This document shows positions 43,891 through 50,944 of a DNA stretch of 64,000 bases, piece after piece. This DNA is from Paenibacillus foliorum. GTDB taxonomy: Bacteria > Bacillota > Bacilli > Paenibacillales > NBRC-103111. The translations under genes were made by a program, and so were the position numbers. Position 1 is the stretch's first letter. Each line of letters begins with the position of its first letter. The notes under the pieces were generated by a model. The model was not told the DNA's origin. It searched no databases and saw only the letters and a list, made by a program, of their open reading frames with translations. The stretch spans positions 186,001 through 250,000 of the forward strand of contig NZ_WHOD01000128.1 of assembly GCF_013141765.1 (NCBI RefSeq), written 5' to 3'.

Positions 43891-44106
43891 TCAAATATCC
43901 AAAGCCTCCATTAATCGATACAGCATGGCTGCAGCTTCCGCCCAGGTGGCGGGTGCACCGGGCCGGAACGTGCCATCCGGGAAACCACTGATAATATCCT
44001 CAAACCCCTCAATGACGCCCATACCGATGAGTCTCTCGGCATAGGATCGGCTCCAATGGCTTGGTCGATTGCCCAATACTACATGTCCAAAAATTTCAAC
44101 GTACAC
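43891..44106 (-). pseudogene. Fragment of an SLH-domain (S-layer homology) protein
   Basis: 71 codons open from a GTG without ribosome site. HWSRSYAERLIGMGVIEGFE then GFPDGTFRPGAPATWAEAA and AMLYRLMEAL is one SLH module, normally one of three that bind pyruvylated cell-wall polymer. The rest of a surface protein is missing on the N-terminal side, so this is a remnant. Confidence 0.7.
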
Positions 44107-44162
44107 GCTCTTACTTATTGGATCACGTAGCCTTGGTTCCTTCTACATACTAGTAAAGAAGC

Positions 44163-45608
44163 TCATAATTTAAGATTATATAAGATCAACTCCGCAAGAC
44201 GATAAATCCCCAGCTCAATCGATCCTTCATCTACTTTTGCAAACCCCAACACCCATCCCTTTCGTTTACTTTCCAAACAATAGGGTCCAAGAGGGTACAC
44301 ACGTATTCCTTTTTGGAGGGCTAACTTTGTCACAGTTTCTTCGTCGTATGACTCCTCAGCCTCAAGTAACATATGCAATCCCGTTTCTACTCCGCTTAGT
44401 GTGAAACGCTCCCCTAAACCGCTAGCCATAATAGCCTTTGTCATGGCTGCATGTCTTCGTCGGTACACATTTCTGACTCTTCTCATATGGCGCATAAAAT
44501 GCCCATTCTTGATGAAGTGGGTTAGTATTAGCTGATCCATAATCGGTAGGTGTCGATAAGTCAGCTCCTGTACCTTGGCTAGTTGAGCAATTGCCGCTAC
44601 AGGTCCAACGATAGCCGAAATACGAATTCCTGGAGCTATCATTTTAGAAAAACTCATAAGGTACAAGGTATTATTAGGTTCCTGGCTAATCAACGTTGGA
44701 AGCGGCTCCCCACGATATCGAAATTCACTATCATAATCGTCCTCAATGATCCAAAATTGTTCTTGAACGGCTTTATGTAGCAATTGTTGCCTTCGCGGCT
44801 CTGACATAACACCCCCTGTCGCGCACTGGTGCGAAGGGGTGACAAAGATCAGTTTGGATTGTGGGTGAATATGTTCAACCACTAGACCATACTCATCAAC
44901 GGGAACAGGCACTACATTCATACGCCGATATTTCATCGACATCCAGGAAGCTGGAAAACCGGGATCTTCTACAGAGACAGTGTCCCCATCAGATAAAAGC
45001 GATTGTGCGATTAAGTCAATGCTGTGCTGAGCTCCTGAGGTCAATAGTATTTGATTTGTTTGGATATGGATACCTCGTTCAAGTGATAAATAACGCTGAA
45101 TTTCCTCACGTAATGGTGTATAACCATAGGGATTACCGTAAGCCCAGTTTGATAAGTCCATATCATTAGATGCGTGGAGAAAGGATTGTCGCCAGTTCTT
45201 TTGAAATTGATCATCCAAATAGGGTTCATGGGGACTAAAATCAATAGCTACTTTTCGATGTTCTTTGCCCCTGAACCAGTCATGTAATTGTTCAACCGCC
45301 GAGTTCAACAAGGGAAGCGAGGGGGGAATGGGGCCATATGTTATTATTTCCTTTGTTGAGTCATTGACTTGATTCCATTCACTAACTCGCGTTCCTCCTC
45401 GACGAGATGTAACCGTATACCCTCTACTTAGCAATTCCTCATAGACGATCTGTATCGTTGAGCGAGAGACACCTATCAGGTGAGCAAGTTCACGGGAAGG
45501 AATCAGCAATTCTCCAGGTGGCCAAATTCCGCTTTTAATATTATGAATCGCTTGATCAAGCAATTGCATCCAGATCGGTCTGCTATCATTCCGGTTTATT
45601 TTCAACAT
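44163..45608 (-). CDS. MocR/PdxR-family GntR regulator with aminotransferase domain
   Basis: 481 residues. The GntR helix-turn-helix is at 15-75 (LIPSRELAHLIGVSRSTIQI). The rest is a class I aminotransferase fold that binds PLP: IIEDDYDSEFRYRG and MSFSKMIAPGIRISAIVG, with the PLP lysine in SFSK. MocR proteins sense PLP or amino compounds. GGGGGTG precedes ATG 45608. Divergent from a flavin-split-barrel gene related to PNP oxidases, the probable target. Confidence 0.9.
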   Translation of the reverse strand: MLKINRNDSRPIWMQLLDQAIHNIKSGIWPPGELLIPSRELAHLIGVSRSTIQIVYEELLSRGYTVTSRRGGTRVSEWNQVNDSTKEIITYGPIPPSLPLLNSAVEQLHDWFRGKEHRKVAIDFSPHEPYLDDQFQKNWRQSFLHASNDMDLSNWAYGNPYGYTPLREEIQRYLSLERGIHIQTNQILLTSGAQHSIDLIAQSLLSDGDTVSVEDPGFPASWMSMKYRRMNVVPVPVDEYGLVVEHIHPQSKLIFVTPSHQCATGGVMSEPRRQQLLHKAVQEQFWIIEDDYDSEFRYRGEPLPTLISQEPNNTLYLMSFSKMIAPGIRISAIVGPVAAIAQLAKVQELTYRHLPIMDQLILTHFIKNGHFMRHMRRVRNVYRRRHAAMTKAIMASGLGERFTLSGVETGLHMLLEAEESYDEETVTKLALQKGIRVYPLGPYCLESKRKGWVLGFAKVDEGSIELGIYRLAELILYNLKL

Positions 45609-45636
45609 CGTGCACACCCCCAAATAGAAGCTCAAA

Positions 45637-45656
45637 CCATAATATATTAATTATGG
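45637..45656. promoter_or_regulatory. Palindrome in the MocR promoter region
   Basis: CCATAAT-ATATTA-ATTATGG, perfect seven-base arms, 29 bases before the MocR start. Candidate operator of MocR or of another regulator. Confidence 0.5.
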
Positions 45657-45820
45657 ATTGCATAGAAACGTGATCTTTGGATATTTATGAACACTCCATT
45701 CACTGCTATACTACCGTAATAACGCTGAGATTTGCAATATAGGCGTTGCCATACTCTATTAGATTATCGGTTTCGAGTCGGGTAGATTAATATCTTAGGA
45801 GTGAAAGGAGAGATTTTGAC

Positions 45821-46369
45821 ATGGATTCGGTTCGTTACAAGATCAGGGAATGTCAGGATCAAGAGAAAATTGAAAATTTCCTTCACCAAGCGAGAATTGG
45901 GTATCTTGGGTTGGTTGATGGGAACCTGCCTTATGTTGTACCGCTTAATTATGTATGGACTGAGGGGAAGCTCTATTTTCACGGAGCTGGAGATGGAAGA
46001 CGTAATCAGGTTATGAGTGAAAATCCAGAGGTATGTTTTACGGTATGCGAGGAATACGGGACCATTACGGATCCGGTACCTGCCAAAACGGATACGGCTT
46101 ATATGAGCGTAATGATATTTGGACAAGCAGAGCCGATCACAGATTTGGATGAAGCCACCCATGTACTTCAGGAAATGATCAATAAATATGTACCAGGCTA
46201 TTATAACCGCCCCTTGCCCAAGCAGCATGTGGAAAAGCATAGGTCAGCCGTATTTGGTGGGCCGGTTCAAGTTTGCCGGGTAATTCCACACCATATGACA
46301 GCAAAAGAAAGTCCTATTGAATCAGAAAAAATGTATAGAAAAGGCATGAATTCCAGTCGAGAAATTTAA
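45821..46369 (+). CDS. Pyridoxamine 5'-phosphate oxidase-related flavin split-barrel protein
   Basis: 182 residues. RIGYLGLVDGNLPYVVPLNY and KLYFHGAGDGRR are the FMN-binding blocks of the PNPOx-like/NimA group, with FTVCEEYG and VMIFGQAEPI following. Members are often annotated nitroimidazole-resistance or heme/flavin reductases. GAAAGGAGAG lies before the ATG. Divergent from the MocR regulator, whose PLP-binding domain suggests a link to B6 vitamers or amines; the true reaction is unknown. Confidence 0.85.
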   Translation: MDSVRYKIRECQDQEKIENFLHQARIGYLGLVDGNLPYVVPLNYVWTEGKLYFHGAGDGRRNQVMSENPEVCFTVCEEYGTITDPVPAKTDTAYMSVMIFGQAEPITDLDEATHVLQEMINKYVPGYYNRPLPKQHVEKHRSAVFGGPVQVCRVIPHHMTAKESPIESEKMYRKGMNSSREI

Positions 46370-46521
46370 CATCACGATACCGTCACGACCAGCGCTAGTC
46401 CGATTCTACTCAAGGTGGGAAGTGCTTTCTTACATGAATAACAATAATAATCGAACCCCTTTATATGGTCTTTAGAGTATAGGTCACATCGACCAAAAAC
46501 TCTCCCGTGTTGATTTAAGCT

Positions 46522-46687
46522 ATTGGTGGAGTATAGGGGAATGTACCTCGCAAAACTCGCTAATCCATCTTTAGCGGAAGATTCAGACGCCGTGTTCCTC
46601 CGTGAGGCAAATTCAAGGATGTATCACATTCACTTCATCCGTTAGCGATCCTATAGAGGTTCATCTCCCCCTAGGCTATCCACCAAT
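46522..46687. repeat. 166-bp imperfect inverted repeat with tRNA-like arms
   Basis: Left arm 46522-46563 and right arm 46639-46687 share, in order, ATTGGTGGA, TAGGGG, ATG-ACCTC and TCGCTAA. The inverted right arm (GGTGGATAGCCTAGGGGGA) also closely matches the tRNA-Ala 3' end next door. CGCTAA of the left arm can instead pair with TTAGCG at 46571, so alternative folds exist. Confidence 0.7.
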
Positions 46688-46719
46688 TAAAAAAAGTCCA
46701 CGAAATTAATCGTGGACTT
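46688..46719 (-). terminator. tRNA-Ala terminator
   Basis: Minus-strand AGTCCACG and CGTGGACT arms, then seven T, 14 bases beyond the tRNA 3' end. Confidence 0.85.
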
Positions 46720-46732
46720 GAATGGTTTATTT

Positions 46733-46808
46733 TGGTGGAGCCTAGGGGGATCGAACCCCTGACCTCATCGCTGCCAGCGATGCGCTCTCCCAGCTGAGCT
46801 AAGGCCCC
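46733..46808 (-). tRNA. tRNA-Ala (anticodon GGC), CCA encoded
   Basis: 76 bases forming a full cloverleaf: acceptor GGGGCCT/AGGCTCC, D-arm GCTCAGCTGGGAGAGC, anticodon arm CATCG-CTGGCAG-CGATG, T-arm AGGGG-TTCGATC-CCCCT, and CCA. Its 3' half is duplicated at 40378. Confidence 0.95.
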
Positions 46809-46823
46809 ATAGCAACAAAAATG

Positions 46824-46853
46824 ATAATACCACAGGTGTTAAAAGGTTGTCAA
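46824..46853 (-). promoter_or_regulatory. Promoter of tRNA-Ala
   Basis: TTGACA (46853-46848) and TATTAT (46829-46824) with an 18-base spacer, about 15 bases before the tRNA 5' end. It overlaps a hairpin (CACAGGTGT/ACACCTGTG) that may also terminate nrdR. Confidence 0.65.
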
Positions 46854-46880
46854 TAGAAAATGACAACTCACACCTGTGTT

Positions 46881-47357
46881 TTATTTATTATCTTCGCCGA
46901 CGCCATGCTTGGAGAGAATGTCGTTGAGCTCACGCATGAACATATTGATGTCTTTGAATTGACGGTATACGGATGCAAACCGAATATAGGCAACCTCATC
47001 TACTGGATACAGCTGTTCCATTACGATTTCACCGATGTTGCGGCTGTCTACTTCTGCATGGGCGGTATTGCGGACCTGCTTCTCCACTTCAGAGACGATC
47101 TTATCCAGCTGCTCTACCGATACTGGACGCTTCTCACAGGCCCGAATTAGCCCGCGCAGCATTTTCTCCCGGCTGAATTCTTCGCGGCTGCCGTCTTTCT
47201 TAATAACTATCAGCGGAGTCTCCTCCACCATTTCAAACGTCGTAAATCGCTTGGTGCATTTCTCACATTCCCTGCGGCGGCGAATGGATTTGTTTTCATT
47301 GGCTGCGCGGGAATCCAGCACTTTGGTTCCGTGATAATCGCAGTACGGACATTTCAT
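46881..47357 (-). CDS. nrdR: Transcriptional repressor NrdR
   Basis: 158 residues, the usual length. The N-terminal zinc ribbon has CPYC and CEKC pairs (with [19 protein letters not shown] between), followed by an ATP-cone domain from about residue 49 ([19 protein letters not shown]). It represses ribonucleotide reductase genes by binding NrdR boxes when dATP is high. GGAGTG precedes the ATG. Divergent from the SASP gene. Confidence 0.97.
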   Translation of the reverse strand: MKCPYCDYHGTKVLDSRAANENKSIRRRRECEKCTKRFTTFEMVEETPLIVIKKDGSREEFSREKMLRGLIRACEKRPVSVEQLDKIVSEVEKQVRNTAHAEVDSRNIGEIVMEQLYPVDEVAYIRFASVYRQFKDINMFMRELNDILSKHGVGEDNK

Positions 47358-47425
47358 ATTCTTACACTCCTTTAGCCGGGAATATCCCTTGTGAACTCAT
47401 CCGACGGATTGCCAACGAATCCCTG

Positions 47426-47454
47426 TTATGAACTTCTGATAAACGCACATAATA
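47426..47454 (+). promoter_or_regulatory. Candidate SigG promoter of the SASP gene
   Basis: ATG at 47428 and CATAATA at 47448 are separated by 17 bases, close to the forespore SigG consensus (-35 GNATR, -10 CATNNTA). It lies about 35 bases before the SASP start, as expected for this forespore product. Confidence 0.55.
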
Positions 47455-47484
47455 GGTTTACCAAACACAAGGAGGTGAACAGAC

Positions 47485-47709
47485 ATGGGTGCAGGACAAT
47501 CTCGAAGCAGCAACGTACTTGTAGTTCCACAAGCGAACGCAGCGTTGGATCAACTGAAATACGAGGTAGCACAGGAATTGGGTATCGCCATTCCTCAAGA
47601 CGGTTACATGGGTAACATGGCTACTCGTGACGCCGGTGCGATTGGTGGTAACATTACTCGTCGCCTGGTACAAATCGCTGAACAACAACTAGCTGGACAA
47701 TTTAAGTAA
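47485..47709 (+). CDS. Alpha/beta-type small acid-soluble spore protein
   Basis: 74 residues. KYEVAQELGI is the germination-protease site region (E-x-A/V), and GNITRRLVQIAEQQLAG is the DNA-binding second helix. These proteins coat spore DNA and protect it from UV and heat. AAGGAGGTGA precedes the ATG and a strong terminator follows. Diagnostic of an endospore former. Confidence 0.97.
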   Translation: MGAGQSRSSNVLVVPQANAALDQLKYEVAQELGIAIPQDGYMGNMATRDAGAIGGNITRRLVQIAEQQLAGQFK

Positions 47710-47729
47710 TCATTTTAAGAAGAAGAAGT

Positions 47730-47770
47730 ATTGGACATAGCTCCTTAAGGAGCTTGTCCAATGCTTTTTT
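47730..47770 (+). terminator. SASP terminator
   Basis: ATTGGACA-t-AGCTCC and GGAGCT-TGTCCAAT arms followed by CTTTTTT. The stop codon of the convergent lytic transglycosylase gene lies in its loop. Confidence 0.9.
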
Positions 47771-48359
47771 GCATTTGAGGCGATATTCCCCATTCTTCTG
47801 CATAAAGTTTATGATATTTATTATAATAATATAAAACACGCTGAATGTAATGTCTTGTTTCACCAAATGGGATCGAATCCACTTTTTCAAGTGTACCATC
47901 CCATTCTTGATTTTGCATCCAACGGTTCACATTTCCCTGTCCTGCGTTATATCCGGCTATTGCTGCCACTGTATTGCCTTTATACTGCTTGTGCAGCCAG
48001 CTTAAGTACCATGATCCTAATTGTATACTGACCGTGGGGTTATGTAAATTTTCTTTATGACTAGTTGAAAAACGCCCCATCTCCACAATCCAATCCGAAG
48101 TGTCCGGCATCAGCTGCATCAGTCCAAAAGCGCCCTTTTTCGATTCGATATCCACTTGAAAGTTAGATTCTACACGAATAATGGCTGCGATCAAAAACGG
48201 ATCCAAACCATATTTATTACCATTAAGCAGTATCTCATCCTTATATTGAATCGGATAAAGAATGCGGCCCACCATGCTGCTGCTTAGAAACATAAATATG
48301 ATAAATGCAATTAGAAATAGTGCAAACACCCGCTTCCTTCGCCAAAAGCCAAAGCTCAT
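47745..48359 (-). CDS. Membrane-anchored lytic transglycosylase (SLT domain)
   Basis: 204 residues. One membrane segment (residues 10-30) then an SLT domain: AAIIRVESNFQVD with catalytic Glu, AFGLMQLMPDTSDW, and AAIAGYNAGQGNV. It cleaves the glycan strands of peptidoglycan outside the membrane. Its ATG overlaps the coaE stop (ATGA), so it is the last gene of the polA-mutM-ytaF-coaE run. Confidence 0.93.
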   Translation of the reverse strand: MSFGFWRRKRVFALFLIAFIIFMFLSSSMVGRILYPIQYKDEILLNGNKYGLDPFLIAAIIRVESNFQVDIESKKGAFGLMQLMPDTSDWIVEMGRFSTSHKENLHNPTVSIQLGSWYLSWLHKQYKGNTVAAIAGYNAGQGNVNRWMQNQEWDGTLEKVDSIPFGETRHYIQRVLYYYNKYHKLYAEEWGISPQMQKSIGQAP

Positions 48360-48952
48360 AGAAGCCCTCTCTTTCTCAGGAATTGTTCTACTTGCCCTTC
48401 TGTTTGCTCTAAGGAGCCCTCATTGTTTATGAGAATATCAGCCAAAGCTTTCTTCTGCTCGATATCCATTTGGGCCTGCAGTCTTTTCTCAGCCTGCTCT
48501 AATGACAAACCATCGCGTAGAACAAGCCTGTCCATCTGCACATTTCGGGGAATATAAACTACCATTACCTCTTCAAACATCGATTGCAGTCCGGATTCGT
48601 ACAACAGTGGTACATCTACAACTACCAGCTTATTCGGATGCTGTTGTTCATATTGCTGCATTCTCTCGCGCATGAGAGCCCTAATTGAAGGATGCATGAT
48701 GTCCTGCAAATCCTTCAAAGCTTCCTGATTTCCAAAAACCAGTTCACCCAGCTTCTTGCGGTTCAGCGTTCCATCTTGGAAGAGCACTTCATGGCCAAAC
48801 CGTTCTGCTACTTGTGCCAGCACAGGGCTGCCAAGTTCAACAACCTCTCTGGCTATACGGTCGGCGTCAACCAGCATCGCCCCGCGCTGCACCAGCATAT
48901 TAGAAACAGTGCTTTTGCCGCAGGCGATGCCCCCGGTTAAACCGATGTTCAT
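48356..48952 (-). CDS. coaE: Dephospho-CoA kinase
   Basis: 198 residues. GLTGGIACGKSTVSNML is the P-loop, ADRIAREVVE the CoA-binding aspartate region, and VVVDVPLLYESGL the typical central block. It phosphorylates dephospho-CoA at the ribose 3' position, the last step of CoA synthesis. AAGGAG precedes the ATG. Follows ytaF by 30 bases. Confidence 0.97.
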   Translation of the reverse strand: MNIGLTGGIACGKSTVSNMLVQRGAMLVDADRIAREVVELGSPVLAQVAERFGHEVLFQDGTLNRKKLGELVFGNQEALKDLQDIMHPSIRALMRERMQQYEQQHPNKLVVVDVPLLYESGLQSMFEEVMVVYIPRNVQMDRLVLRDGLSLEQAEKRLQAQMDIEQKKALADILINNEGSLEQTEGQVEQFLRKRGLL

Positions 48953-48982
48953 AGTTATTCTCCTTAGCTTGTAAGCATTATA

Positions 48983-49681
48983 TTACAACATTTTCATAAT
49001 TCCCATAAAAATTAAAACAAATCCCGGAAAAACAGATAACCTTCGAATCCAAACTAGCTCTGAATATCTATAGCCTATCCTCAATCCTGTAGCTAGAAAC
49101 GCTCCGCTCGCAAATGCTATAACAGCCGAAGTAAGCCATGGGGTAAATCCGATTAAAGCCGCCCCGATACCAGCGCCAAAGGCATCCAAAGAAAGGGCCA
49201 CCCCTAACAACACTGCCTCAGATGCAGATATGTTACCTGAGCGATCCCTATCCGCTATAGAAGGCGTCCGCAGGATTTGAATGACCAACCCCAGTCGCTT
49301 CAGCTCGATATACAGAATTTCTTTAGTGCTTTGGATAGACGACTCAATTGAGAAATCTGCTGCCGCTGTTGGTTGATCGATATTCTCCCCTTGTTCCGCC
49401 GAGTCCTTTTTCTGCGTCAAAACTTGATATAAAGCCCAAATGCCGATGCCTATCAGGATGAGTCCGCCAATTCCTTTTGCAATGCCCGGATCTACAAATT
49501 TACTGATAAAAACACCAATCTGCATCGACATATAGATAATAAGTCCAGAACAAACAGAAATGATGGTTACGGATAACAGTGGTATCCGAATTTTGCGTAA
49601 GCCGTACATTACACCTACTCCGAAACCATCCAGACTAACAGCCAAAGCTAAAAACAATAAAGATATAATAGGCAGCAGCAT
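48983..49681 (-). CDS. ytaF: Sporulation membrane protein YtaF (MntP-like)
   Basis: 232 residues, six membrane segments in two groups of three around a hydrophilic loop (about 95-150). Each half starts with a conserved acidic motif, ALAVSLDGFGVGVMYGLR and GVALSLDAFGAGIGAALIG, as in MntP/YtaF manganese-type exporters. AGGAGGGATAAAAT precedes ATG 49681. Between mutM and coaE, as in related spore formers. Its ion and spore role are not settled. Confidence 0.93.
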   Translation of the reverse strand: MLLPIISLLFLALAVSLDGFGVGVMYGLRKIRIPLLSVTIISVCSGLIIYMSMQIGVFISKFVDPGIAKGIGGLILIGIGIWALYQVLTQKKDSAEQGENIDQPTAAADFSIESSIQSTKEILYIELKRLGLVIQILRTPSIADRDRSGNISASEAVLLGVALSLDAFGAGIGAALIGFTPWLTSAVIAFASGAFLATGLRIGYRYSELVWIRRLSVFPGFVLIFMGIMKML

Positions 49682-49747
49682 TATTTTATCCCTCCTGATC
49701 ACTTTACCCCTACTATATGGAAAAAATGGGCGGAGGGTGCACAACTG

Positions 49748-50611
49748 TTAAACCTTAACCTTCTTTACACGTTTCAGCTTCCATTTCAGAGGTTGACATT
49801 GGGGGCAAAAGTGGGTTCCCCGTCCTGCTACAACGCTTTTCTCAATCGGCTGACCACAGGCATAGCAGGGCTCTCCCTTGCGGCCGTACATTTTGAGCTG
49901 ATGCTGGAACAGACCAATCTCACCCTGTCCGTTCACATAGGATTTTATAGATGAGCCACCCGCAGCAACTGCTTCTTGAAGCGTTTTTACAATCGCCTCG
50001 AATAGAGTAGCGAGCTCCTGCCGAGTCAATGTATCCGCTTCTCGTTCTGGATGAATGCCTGCCAAGAAAAGAGACTCATCCACATAAATATTCCCTATAC
50101 CGACTATATATTCCTGATTGAGCAGCAGAGGTTTGATTTTGGTTGAACGACCGGATAATTTATTGCTAAAAGCCGCTAAGGTAAAGTCTTTAGCTAACGG
50201 CTCTAGCCCGAGCTTTTTCAACGGCTTCTCCTCTAGCTCCCGGCCCTTTGGAAACAGATGCATCGTACCGAATTGACGAACGTCTTTATAACGCAGCTCA
50301 GTGCCGTCTGTAAAGTGAAACACGACATGCGTGTGCAGCTCCAATGGATCCTTCTGATCATATAAGCCGTACCTGCCTTCCATCCGAAGATGGGACACCA
50401 GTGTAAAATCATCCATCATAAAGCAGAGAAATTTGCCTCTGCGCTCAACGCTTTGGATGGTTTGGCCAGCCAGCAGAAGGCAGAATTCCCCTACCTCCTC
50501 AGGCAGCTGTATAATCCGGTTCAAATGCACAGTGACGCTATCTATTGTTTTTTGTAAAACTAATTCGTTCAAGGTCCGTCGTATCGTTTCAACCTCTGGT
50601 AACTCAGGCAT
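49748..50611 (-). CDS. mutM: Formamidopyrimidine-DNA glycosylase
   Basis: 287 residues. PELPEVETIRRTL has the catalytic N-terminal Pro and Glu; the helix-two-turn-helix is near GIGNIYVDESLFLAGIHP, and the C-terminal zinc finger is CYACGQPIEK...CPQCQ. It removes 8-oxoguanine and formamidopyrimidines and cleaves the abasic site. GAGGTGA precedes the ATG. Downstream of polA, a repair gene pairing. Confidence 0.97.
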   Translation of the reverse strand: MPELPEVETIRRTLNELVLQKTIDSVTVHLNRIIQLPEEVGEFCLLLAGQTIQSVERRGKFLCFMMDDFTLVSHLRMEGRYGLYDQKDPLELHTHVVFHFTDGTELRYKDVRQFGTMHLFPKGRELEEKPLKKLGLEPLAKDFTLAAFSNKLSGRSTKIKPLLLNQEYIVGIGNIYVDESLFLAGIHPEREADTLTRQELATLFEAIVKTLQEAVAAGGSSIKSYVNGQGEIGLFQHQLKMYGRKGEPCYACGQPIEKSVVAGRGTHFCPQCQPLKWKLKRVKKVKV

Positions 50612-50944
50612 GATGATTTCACCTCAATAACATTCATAATGTTCTCAGCAGCAATGGAATACGGCTATGTCCAGAGTGCTTGACCGTCTTTAACAACATC
50701 AAATCGTAGTTTGTTTTCACCTAGTAGTGCCGTTTTCGTACCCCCGATACATCCATAGAAAGCACTAGCTTCAAGCTTGTCCCGCAGGGACAACAGCGTT
50801 CCCCCATCACAGCATCCAAGTACGACCGCTCCCTTTCTGGGTGTCCAGAGGGCGTAGCCCTTGGAGCCCTCCCGGCGGGGAGGGTTTGGGTGGGGGTGCA
50901 TGGGTATGGGTGGGGGATATATGGGTTCGGGTGGGGGACTCTCC
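50612..50944. repeat. polA-mutM spacer with C/G-rich repeat element
   Basis: About 330 bases. Near 50838-50880 the plus strand has AGGGC-gta-GCCCT and CCCTCCC..GGGGAGGG hairpins; 50882-50937 is a triple tandem G-rich repeat. A frame on the minus strand (50665-50958) is low complexity, overlaps the end of polA and has no ribosome site. It looks like an inserted repeat rather than a gene. Confidence 0.6.
50882..50937 (+). repeat. Tandem G-quadruplex-forming repeat
   Basis: Three units of about 20 bases, GGGTNTGGGTGGGGG plus a short A/T link, giving nine G-tracts on the plus strand. It ends 8 bases beyond the polA stop codon. Confidence 0.8.

Larger units (their letters stand above)
46370..46732. 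other. Intergenic region with inverted-repeat element and tRNA terminator
   Basis: No gene in about 360 bases. It holds a 166-base imperfect inverted repeat (46522-46687) and the tRNA-Ala terminator (46688-46719). See separate entries. Confidence 0.6.
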
